From Candidatus Woesebacteria bacterium RIFCSPHIGHO2_01_FULL_44_10 (GTDB lineage: Bacteria > Patescibacteriota > Microgenomatia > UBA8517), in assembly GCA_001792465.1 (NCBI GenBank), contig MGGO01000006.1, positions 10,339-16,865 of the forward strand: DNA of 6,527 nt, written 5' to 3'. Both the position numbers and the translations under genes were made by a program. Every line of letters begins with the position of its first letter. Position 1 is the first letter of the stretch. Positions 1 through 4,427 of this stretch are shown in pieces. The notes under the pieces were generated by a model, which made no database searches, was not told the DNA's origin, and was given only the letters and a program-made list of their open reading frames with translations.

Positions 1-219
1 AGCCGAAGAATTAATTCCTAAGCGTCCGGTCCCAATGGCGTTGTTGGCGGCGTTGCCACCGATGGAAAACTCTAAACTTTTGACGGGAATTTTTTCACCG
101 TAAGAAAAAGCAATAAAACACTCTTTAGTATCAATTTGGCAAAGCGTCTCCGACTCGGATGGTGCGATGAAAACATCCAATGTCGCATCACCTAAAGATA
201 AAAGTTCAATCTCGCTCAT
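1..219 (-). CDS. PfkB-family carbohydrate kinase, N-terminal part (gene runs off the left edge)
   Basis: The 73 N-terminal residues are visible, starting MSEIELLSLGDATLDVF; the rest lies beyond position 1. The ribokinase/PfkB superfamily phosphorylates sugars or nucleosides with ATP in the cytoplasm. Support comes from the opening beta strand with GDATLDVF (residues 10-17) and the family signature GGNAANNAIGTGRLG (about residues 54-68), whose Gly-Gly-Asn-Ala-Ala-Asn part contributes to substrate binding. The ATP-binding and catalytic Asp signature near the C-terminus is outside the window, so substrate cannot be assigned. The ATG at 217-219 is preceded on its strand by a strong ribosome-binding stretch (GGAGGAGAGG) about 7 bases away. 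It overlaps the 3' end of the aldolase gene by 14 bases, so the two form an operon. A role as a 6-phosphofructokinase-like step beside aldolase is tempting but not shown; adenosine or another sugar kinase is equally possible. Confidence 0.88.
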   Translation of the reverse strand, partial: MSEIELLSLGDATLDVFIAPSESETLCQIDTKECFIAFSYGEKIPVKSLEFSIGGNAANNAIGTGRLGINSSA

Positions 220-1240
220 TTTCCATCCTCTCCTCCCATTTTCCATCTCTAGCCACAGAGTTCATTTTTGCCCGCTTTAAAAATTTTTTCTGTGCAAATG
301 CAACGTTCTCGACCTTCCCCGCCCAAGCGACCAACGCGGGCTCTTGTAAAGCCCGACCATAAGAGAAAGAGAGTTGCCAGGGGACGCTAGACGCGAGCTT
401 GTTTATCGCATCAAGATTGGCCGTGGCTTCAAGCGGTGACTGGCCACCGGACAAAAACACAATTCCGGGAATTGCCACTGAAACAGCACTTTTAAGAGTT
501 TCTAGTGTTTGTTTGGCCACCTCCTCAGGACTTGCTTTTTGGGCCGAGTCCTTGCCAGGTAAAATCATGTTTACTTTCAGCAAACTTGCCTCGGGAACTA
601 TTTTATATTCAAAAAACTTTTTAAACAGGATTTCAAGCATTTGCTTGGTAACGCCAGCACATTTGGCAATGTCGTGATTGCCATCCATCAAAACTTCTGG
701 TTCGACAATTGGTACCAGCCCGGCTTGTTGGCAAAAGCCGGCGTAAATGGCAAGCCCGGTCATATTGGCCTCCAAAACCGGTCTGGTTGGGCTTGACTCA
801 GATATGGCTATCACCACTCGCCATTTGGCAAACTGAGCACCTAGGCCAACATATTCCTCAAGTCGTTTTCCAAGGCCGTCAAGACCCTGAGTAAACTCCT
901 CATTAGGAAACCCCGGAAAATCTACCTTTCCCATATCCACTTTGATTCCGGGAATAATACCCCTCTCTTCCAATATTTTTGCGGCGGGCTTGCCCTGAGC
1001 GAGCGAAGCGAGTCGAAGGGTTTCGTCAAACATAATTATCCCAGAGATATACTTTTCAATCTCGGGAGTCGTAAAAAGAAGTTCGCGGTAAGCTCGTCTT
1101 TCTTCCTCTGTCGACTCAACTCCAAGAGCTTTAAATCTTTTTTCAATCGTGGGCAAGGATTCATCTGCAGCCAAAATTCCCTTACCTGGTGCAACCAAAG
1201 CTTTTGTGATTTCCTGAAGTGCAGTTATATCGGCAGGCAT
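206..1240 (-). CDS. Class I fructose-bisphosphate aldolase (eukaryote-like, Schiff-base type)
   Basis: The 344-residue protein reversibly cleaves fructose 1,6-bisphosphate into dihydroxyacetone phosphate and glyceraldehyde 3-phosphate. It resembles the animal/plant class I family along its whole length: APGKGILAADES (18-28), SEHTPS-like ISESSPTRP (146-154), IVEPE (178-182), LLKVNMILPG (220-229), FLSGGQS (262-268) and FSYGRALQ (292-299). With a constant offset of seven from rabbit muscle aldolase, the active-site residues are all present: D26, K100, K139, E180, the Schiff-base K222 and R296. The C-terminal tail carrying the terminal Tyr of the animal enzyme is missing; this protein ends about 12 residues earlier. 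Residues 74-83 are encoded by a GC-rich repeat (993-1020). ATG 1240 is chosen because the next in-frame Met is at residue 70. No well-spaced Shine-Dalgarno precedes it, so the mRNA may be leaderless. It is followed with overlap by a PfkB-family kinase. Confidence 0.96.
   Translation of the reverse strand: MPADITALQEITKALVAPGKGILAADESLPTIEKRFKALGVESTEEERRAYRELLFTTPEIEKYISGIIMFDETLRLASLAQGKPAAKILEERGIIPGIKVDMGKVDFPGFPNEEFTQGLDGLGKRLEEYVGLGAQFAKWRVVIAISESSPTRPVLEANMTGLAIYAGFCQQAGLVPIVEPEVLMDGNHDIAKCAGVTKQMLEILFKKFFEYKIVPEASLLKVNMILPGKDSAQKASPEEVAKQTLETLKSAVSVAIPGIVFLSGGQSPLEATANLDAINKLASSVPWQLSFSYGRALQEPALVAWAGKVENVAFAQKKFLKRAKMNSVARDGKWEERMENERD
993..1020 (+). repeat. GC-rich dispersed repeat inside the aldolase gene
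   Basis: A 28-base element beginning CCCTGAGC and ending GTCGAAGGG, rich in CGA/GCG. Its ends match the third repeat unit inside the transketolase C gene (2940-2968) in the same orientation. It lies in frame and encodes aldolase residues 74-83, ending in Ala-Gln-Gly, as does the transketolase copy. The corresponding place in animal aldolases is a short loop (LYQKADDGRP), so the repeat adds only about one residue. Confidence 0.7.
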
Positions 1241-1246
1241 ACCTTA

Positions 1247-1275
1247 AATTTACCACGCCGCCTCACTTTTTTCGA
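1247..1275 (-). promoter_or_regulatory. Candidate extended -10 promoter giving leaderless aldolase mRNA
   Basis: On the minus strand TCGAAA (1275-1270; 4 of 6 to consensus), a 17-base spacer and TAAATT (1252-1247; 4 of 6) preceded by TGG form an extended -10 arrangement. Only six bases separate the -10 box from the ATG at 1240, so initiation would fall at or next to the A of ATG. The only nearby AAGG is one base from the ATG and badly spaced for a Shine-Dalgarno. The match is moderate and the spacer is GC-rich, so this is tentative. Confidence 0.33.
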
Positions 1276-1306
1276 GAGTGTTTTTTAAGCCAGGAGGAGA
1301 TTTTTT

Positions 1307-1396
1307 CTAAATCCCACTTTTTAGATTCAATTTTCTATATTCACTGGGAATAATCATTCCCACCGAATTACCAATTTGAACCGCTGTTTGTGGCAT
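1307..1396 (-). pseudogene. Remnant of an AbrB/MazE-like antitoxin gene (29 codons then TAG), or a leader ORF
   Basis: A short minus-strand frame starts at ATG 1396 and stops at TAG 1309-1307. It contains VQIGNSVGMIIPSEYRKLNL (residues 6-25) followed by KSGI. This is the characteristic first half of the SpoVT/AbrB swapped-hairpin domain (pattern V-x-x-x-GNS-x-G-x-x-IP-x-x-x-R-x-x-L-x-L-x-x-G), which normally continues for about 20 more domain residues plus a toxin-binding tail. Here it ends right after the first half, so it is probably a broken antitoxin. A second frame stays open to TGA at 1265-1263 and encodes a basic tail containing WDLEKISSWLKKHSRKK, possibly the frameshifted C-terminus. 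No toxin partner is left downstream; the aldolase gene follows after 66 bases. The ATG has no Shine-Dalgarno and lies just after a candidate -10, so if translated it would be nearly leaderless. Its own promoter and palindromic operator appear intact. Confidence 0.55.
1339..1368. repeat. Inverted repeat (potential hairpin) within the antitoxin remnant
   Basis: TGGGAAT (1345-1351) and ATTCCCA (1356-1362) form a perfect 7-base-pair stem with a four-base loop. Outer ATTC (1339-1342) and GAAT (1365-1368) extend it across a 2x2 internal loop. It lies over the codons for the conserved GNSVGMIIP motif, so part of the symmetry may come from coding constraint. It could also act as an RNA hairpin upstream of the aldolase. 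No U-tract follows on the minus strand. Confidence 0.45.
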
Positions 1397-1397
1397 A

Positions 1398-1415
1398 GTA
1401 CTAACTATGTAGTAC
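1398..1415. promoter_or_regulatory. Perfect 6-6-6 dyad, probable antitoxin operator
   Basis: GTACTA-ACTATG-TAGTAC is a perfect inverted repeat with 6-base arms and a 6-base centre. A second overlapping dyad, CATAGT-ACTA-ACTATG (1394-1409), reaches the ATG of the antitoxin remnant, and a third, ATGTA-G-TACAT (1407-1417), overlaps its right half. The cluster covers the candidate -10 box and start codon of the minus-strand transcript. This is the usual position for autorepression by AbrB/MazE-type antitoxins. Confidence 0.5.
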
Positions 1416-1435
1416 ATAAAGTTACCTTTTGTCAA
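1406..1435 (-). promoter_or_regulatory. Candidate promoter for antitoxin remnant and perhaps aldolase
   Basis: A perfect consensus -35 box TTGACA lies at 1435-1430 on the minus strand. The best -10 is TACATA at 1411-1406 with an 18-base spacer (3 of 6 to consensus, so weak). Initiation would fall near 1399, right at the ATG at 1396. The -10 is inside the dyad cluster, which fits repression. With no terminator before the aldolase, transcription could continue into it. Confidence 0.42.
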
Positions 1436-1448
1436 GAGCTCTTTGTGC

Positions 1449-1454
1449 TAAACT
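1449..1454 (+). promoter_or_regulatory. Candidate extended -10 for the plus-strand small protein gene
   Basis: TAAACT preceded by TGC makes an extended -10 box, seven bases before the ATG at 1462. Initiation would be at or one base before the ATG, again suggesting a leaderless message, although a weak AGG (1455-1457) lies four bases before the ATG. TTGTCA at 1429-1434 is only 14 bases from the -10, too close for a normal -35, and it is mostly shared with the minus-strand TTGACA. Confidence 0.33.
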
Positions 1455-1461
1455 AGGTTAA

Positions 1462-1758
1462 ATGAAAAGGATTAAATTTAAATACTTTATTAGAATTTTG
1501 CCGATAGTCGGTTTGGCAGTGTTTGGCTTCTACATCGCCAATTTCCAAATTGACAAAACGAGAGATTTGCGCTCCCGTGCAGCTACCCCGATGCCAACTG
1601 CTCTTTCGGGAATATCGGTTTATGCGCCTGGTGCAGCTGATAGAGTTTTCAATCCAACCCCTACGCCAGAGATTGAAAAAAACCTACCTGAAACCATTTG
1701 CACTGCTATAAAATTTTTGGGAATATTTGAAAAAGTTCAAGAAGATCGTTGTAAGTAA
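1462..1758 (+). CDS. Small membrane-anchored or secreted protein of unknown function
   Basis: This 98-residue protein matches no family I recognise. It begins with a basic stretch (MKRIKFKYFIR) followed by a hydrophobic segment of about 17 residues (ILPIVGLAVFGFYIANF, 12-28), which fits an uncleaved N-terminal membrane anchor or a signal peptide. A basic linker follows (DKTRDLRSRAA), then ATPMPT (41-46) and PTPTPE (65-70), Thr-Pro-rich spacers typical of surface or extracytoplasmic proteins. The C-terminal quarter holds a possible amphipathic helix and two cysteines (C80 and C97) that could form a disulfide outside the cell. It is the only plus-strand gene in the window. Its stop lies one base from the stop of convergent vapC, so read-through transcripts would be antisense to the toxin. 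Coding status is supported by the clear protein architecture and a candidate promoter, but it could be a lineage-specific orphan. Confidence 0.68.
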   Translation: MKRIKFKYFIRILPIVGLAVFGFYIANFQIDKTRDLRSRAATPMPTALSGISVYAPGAADRVFNPTPTPEIEKNLPETICTAIKFLGIFEKVQEDRCK

Positions 1759-1759
1759 A

Positions 1760-2158
1760 CTAGAGCCACGAGATCTTAACAAACTTGGCGACTTTTTTAA
1801 ACTCCGGGTCGCCAGTTAAAATCGGCGCTTTTTGCTGCCGGGCCAAAACAACGGCAAAACAGTCAGCCAGGGAAATCGGATACTGGGCTTTAATTTCTGC
1901 CGCCCTAAAAACTAGGGCATCAGTAGCCGAAACAATTTCTAAATCAAGCTTCCTCAACGAGGAAATTATCTTCATCGTCTCTGCTTCCCCAACTTTCCGA
2001 GCCAATTTGTAGAACACTTCGGCCAAATTGATAATCGAGATAAAAAGTTTAATTCTCTCTTCTGAAGCGTCATCAAGATACTGTTTAACTCTGTTGTGTC
2101 CTTTCTCCCCCTGAAGAAACACAAGGATCGCGTAACTGTCCAGAATCATGCTTTTCAT
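1760..2158 (-). CDS. vapC: PIN-domain ribonuclease toxin, VapC-like
   Basis: The 132-residue protein has the usual size and layout of a type II VapC toxin, a Mg2+-dependent endoribonuclease that cuts tRNA or rRNA when not held by its antitoxin. The four acidic metal-binding residues of the PIN fold can be placed: D7 in MILDSYAIL, E47 in INLAEVFYKL, D99 in SLADCFAVVLA, and D117 in ILTGDPEFKKV. The closing strand VKISWL is also typical. The start codon overlaps the antitoxin stop by four bases (ATGA), the standard antitoxin-first arrangement, which makes toxin synthesis depend on antitoxin translation. All catalytic residues are present, so the toxin appears intact. The target RNA cannot be predicted. 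The gene is convergent with the plus-strand small gene with one base between stops and no room for a terminator. Confidence 0.92.
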   Translation of the reverse strand: MKSMILDSYAILVFLQGEKGHNRVKQYLDDASEERIKLFISIINLAEVFYKLARKVGEAETMKIISSLRKLDLEIVSATDALVFRAAEIKAQYPISLADCFAVVLARQQKAPILTGDPEFKKVAKFVKISWL

Positions 2159-2451
2159 TTTTTCTTTTTAAAAAGCGTGTCGAACTTCGTCTCTTCCCGT
2201 ATTAAATCACGGCGTCTTTCTTCAACCAGTTCCTGGGCCCAAGAACGCCCCGGATCAACATCTGCCAATATGCCCCGAAGGTGCCCAATCAAATCTTTCC
2301 CAATCGGTTCAACCGCCAACTTTTTCTTCTTTTTGTCAGGTACAATATAAACCCAACTCTTGGGTTTGATACCAAAAGCCCGACGCATATCAACCGGTAT
2401 TAAAATCTGTCCTTTATCAGAAACGTCAACAATTCTTGGAAGTAACATCAT
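2155..2451 (-). CDS. vapB: AbrB/SpoVT-fold antitoxin, VapB-like
   Basis: The 98-residue protein has an N-terminal SpoVT/AbrB DNA-binding domain (about residues 6-50). Its core VSDKGQILIPVDMRRAFGIK carries the family's GQ-x-x-IP and R-x-x-x-GI features, followed by a WVYI strand. The C-terminal half is charged and helical (WAQELVEERRRDLIREE) and probably wraps the VapC toxin, ending in a Lys-rich tail. It should neutralise the toxin and repress its own promoter. Two ATG codons are adjacent (2451 and 2448). AGGA upstream is better spaced for the second one (six bases against three), so translation may start at Met2. It lies 61 bases downstream of transketolase C and has its own promoter. The remnant at 1307-1396 belongs to the same broad fold but is closer to the GNS-type MazE pattern, so it is not a simple recent duplicate. 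Confidence 0.9.
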   Translation of the reverse strand: MMLLPRIVDVSDKGQILIPVDMRRAFGIKPKSWVYIVPDKKKKKLAVEPIGKDLIGHLRGILADVDPGRSWAQELVEERRRDLIREETKFDTLFKKKK

Positions 2452-2487
2452 CTTTCCTACTTTCTACAAATTTCTAACTTTAATCAA

Positions 2488-2516
2488 ACTTTACTACTTT
2501 TGCAGCTTCTTGTCAA
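2488..2516 (-). promoter_or_regulatory. Promoter of the vapBC module
   Basis: On the minus strand, a perfect -35 box TTGACA (2516-2511) is followed by a 17-base spacer and TAAAGT (2493-2488, 4 of 6 to TATAAT). Initiation is expected near 2481, giving a leader of about 30 bases. The -35 box overlaps the TGA stop of transketolase C. Four AAAGT repeats (complements at 2459-2463, 2477-2481, 2488-2492 and 2496-2500) surround the -10 and start site and could be antitoxin contact sites; their spacing is irregular. Confidence 0.6.
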
Positions 2517-3550
2517 GAATTTTTGCGGGTAATGACCTTTTTAACTGCGGCAATAATATCTGCCGACTTCATGTGATATTTTTCCAAAAGCTCGTCGGGG
2601 TCACCGGATTCACCGAAGGAATCAGGCATACCGACAAATTCTTGTGGGACTGGAAAATTGCGCGCCAAAACCTCGGCTACTGCTCCACCTAACCCTCCAT
2701 TGATTTGGTGCTCTTCAACTGTAACTACTGCACCAGTTATCTTGGCGTATTTTATAATTGTTTGCTCATCAATTGGCTTGATTGTATGACTGTTAATAAC
2801 CACTGTCTCAATTCCCGATTCTGCTAATTTCTTCGCCGCAACCACCGCTTCGTATAGCAACGGGCCGGCACCAATAATCGCCACTTGGGGGTCCCCGTGA
2901 GGTCCTGAGCTTGTCGCCTTTCGACTTTGCTCAAGACGACCCTGAGCATCTGCCGAACGGGTCGAAGGATTCAACAGTACATGCGACTTTCCGATTTCAA
3001 AAGGCGTTTTTTCAGTCGTGATAATCGGAGTTTTTTCCCGCGCCAGACGAATGTAAGTCGGTTTCCCATTTTTAGCAGCGGCAACAGTTGCTTTTCTAGC
3101 CTCAATAGCGTCAGCCGGATACATGACCACCATGTTGGGCATAGCGCGCATCAGGGCAATGTCCTCGAGCATTTGGTGGGTGGCTCCATCTGGGCCAACC
3201 GTCAAGCCCGCATGAGCGCCGGCAATCTTGACCGGCACATCGTTTAGGGCTATGGTTGTCCTGATTTGTTCCCAATTCCTGCCTGGGGAAAAAGCAGCGT
3301 AGGAGCTTATGAAAGGAATTTTACCGTAAGTTGCCATGCCCGCAGCAATTGTAGCTAAGGCCTGCTCAGCCACACCAATCTCAATAAACCTGTCTGGAAA
3401 CTTTTCTTTAAAAAGAATACTCCGGGTACTCTCGGTTAAGTCCGCACAAAGAACAACTACCTTCTCGTCTGCTTCTCCGGCTATAACTAACCCTTCCCCA
3501 TAGCCCTGACGAGTAGCAACTTTATTCGTAGAAAAGCTTTTCTTATTCAT
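2513..3550 (-). CDS. Transketolase, C-terminal half subunit (pyrimidine-binding and C-terminal domains)
   Basis: The 345-residue protein is the second half of a split transketolase, which with the N half moves two-carbon units between sugar phosphates using thiamine diphosphate. The pyrimidine-binding domain runs from about residue 10 to 175, with catalytic E62 in FIEIGVAEQ and the conserved GLTVGPDGATHQMLEDIALMR (115-135, given in parts: GLTVGPDG, THQ, EDIA). The C-terminal domain follows with VAIIGAGPLLYEAV (223-236), INSHTIKPID and VEEHQINGGLGG (278-289). Between KSHVLLN and PQVAIIG lies an unusual insert of about 25 residues (195-221) rich in Ser, Arg and Gln, encoded by a cluster of GC-rich repeats. 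Relatives have only a few residues there. The start overlaps the N-half stop by eight bases (ATGAATAA). The related DXS enzyme also has this domain, but a separate N-half partner and the HQINGGLGG region favour transketolase. Confidence 0.94.
   Translation of the reverse strand: MNKKSFSTNKVATRQGYGEGLVIAGEADEKVVVLCADLTESTRSILFKEKFPDRFIEIGVAEQALATIAAGMATYGKIPFISSYAAFSPGRNWEQIRTTIALNDVPVKIAGAHAGLTVGPDGATHQMLEDIALMRAMPNMVVMYPADAIEARKATVAAAKNGKPTYIRLAREKTPIITTEKTPFEIGKSHVLLNPSTRSADAQGRLEQSRKATSSGPHGDPQVAIIGAGPLLYEAVVAAKKLAESGIETVVINSHTIKPIDEQTIIKYAKITGAVVTVEEHQINGGLGGAVAEVLARNFPVPQEFVGMPDSFGESGDPDELLEKYHMKSADIIAAVKKVITRKNS
2903..2968 (+). repeat. Cluster of three GC-rich repeat units inserted in transketolase C
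   Basis: Unit 1 (2903-2916) is TCCTGAGCTTGTCG. Unit 2 (2917-2935) is the inverted form, CCTTTCGACTTTGCTCAAG. Unit 3 (2940-2968) begins CCCTGAGC and ends GTCGAAGG, matching the ends of the aldolase copy at 993-1020. Units 1 and 2 can pair as a hairpin (TGAGC with GCTCA, and GTCG with CGAC around a five-base loop). Unit 3 has 6-base arms CGACCC (2937-2942) and GGGTCG (2959-2964). The cluster keeps the reading frame and encodes residues 195-216. Confidence 0.75.
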
Positions 3551-4427
3551 GCTCGCTTTTAATTTTGCCTTTCAAAGTCCTTAATTCGTGCAAGGCAATT
3601 TGAGTTTGTTTTTCTTTTGACGGTTCCCCGGGCATATCGCTTACGCCCGGGACGGCCCCATGCCACTTTGGATCGTTTTCCATATAATCAACCCCCTTAC
3701 CCGGAATTGTGTGGGCAATAATTACAGTTGGTTTTTCAAACACGGCTTTGGCATGATTGACGGCGTCAATGATCTCCTCCAGGTTATGACCATCAATGTG
3801 TAAAACGTGCCAATTAAAGGCCTCATATTTTGCCCGCAGGGGTTCAAGGGGCATAACTTCCTCGGTATAGCCGTCAATCTGGATGTTGTTGCGGTCGACA
3901 ATCGCGGTTAAATTGGAAAGCTTGTTTTTCCCGGCAAACAAAACCGCTTCCCAGTGGTTACCCGAATCGTGTTCCCCGTCCGAGCAGATGCAGTAAACAC
4001 GAAATTTTTGCCCATCCATCCTGGCCGCGTAAGCGTATCCCGAGGCTTGAGCTAAGCCAGACCCAAGTGGGCCAGAAGTGGTTTCAACCCCGGGCAGTCT
4101 TTTTCTTTCCGGATGCCCTTGCAGGCGACTGCCGAGCTTCCTGAGAGTTTTTAGCTCAGAAATCGGAAAATAACCCGCGTGGGCCATGGCAACATAGCGA
4201 ACGGGGGTAATGTGGCCATTGCTTAAAATCAAACGGTCGCGCTCTTCCCACTGAGGATTTTTAGGGTCGTGTTTCAGGAGATTAAAATAAAACGCGGTGA
4301 AAATATCTGCCATGCCCAAGGGGCCAGCCGAGTGGCCCGACCCGGCTTCGACCAGCATTTTAATTATGTCCAGCCGAATAAGATTGGCTTTCTCCTTTAG
4401 CTCTTGGTTGGTAAGTTTTCTTGTCAT
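3543..4427 (-). CDS. Transketolase, N-terminal half subunit (thiamine diphosphate-binding domain)
   Basis: The 294-residue protein supplies the pyrophosphate-binding half of a two-subunit transketolase. Numbered from the chosen start, it shows EAGSGHSAGPLGMADI (27-42), LSNGH (68-72), GHPERKRLPGVETTSGPLGSGL (104-125, seen as GHP and TTSGPLGSGL), the cofactor motif SDGE (149-152) leading to DRNNIQIDG (178-186), and IPGKGV with WHG (H256) near the end. The first Gly of the usual GDG motif is Ser here, as in some other half-transketolases. The frame can be opened nine codons earlier (ATG 4454), but the ATG at 4427-4425 forms a TGATG stop-start overlap with the LOG gene and gives the normal N-terminus, so it is preferred. 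The next gene, the C half, overlaps by eight bases, matching a 1:1 complex made by coupled translation. Confidence 0.94.
   Translation of the reverse strand: MTRKLTNQELKEKANLIRLDIIKMLVEAGSGHSAGPLGMADIFTAFYFNLLKHDPKNPQWEERDRLILSNGHITPVRYVAMAHAGYFPISELKTLRKLGSRLQGHPERKRLPGVETTSGPLGSGLAQASGYAYAARMDGQKFRVYCICSDGEHDSGNHWEAVLFAGKNKLSNLTAIVDRNNIQIDGYTEEVMPLEPLRAKYEAFNWHVLHIDGHNLEEIIDAVNHAKAVFEKPTVIIAHTIPGKGVDYMENDPKWHGAVPGVSDMPGEPSKEKQTQIALHELRTLKGKIKSEHE

Noticed and set aside
880..900. CCCTGAGTAAAC in the aldolase gene as another repeat copy
   Set aside because: Only seven bases match the repeat, the GTCGAAGG end is missing, and the encoded residues fit the enzyme family.
1264..1286. Possible plus-strand terminator (CACT...AGTG followed by six T)
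   Set aside because: The stem has only four base pairs with a nine-base loop, and no plus-strand gene leads into it.
2360..3247. Plus-strand frames opposite vapB and transketolase C (2360-2692 and 2927-3247)
   Set aside because: They lie antisense to well-supported genes, have no recognisable motifs or start signals, and their composition mirrors the codons of the opposite strand.
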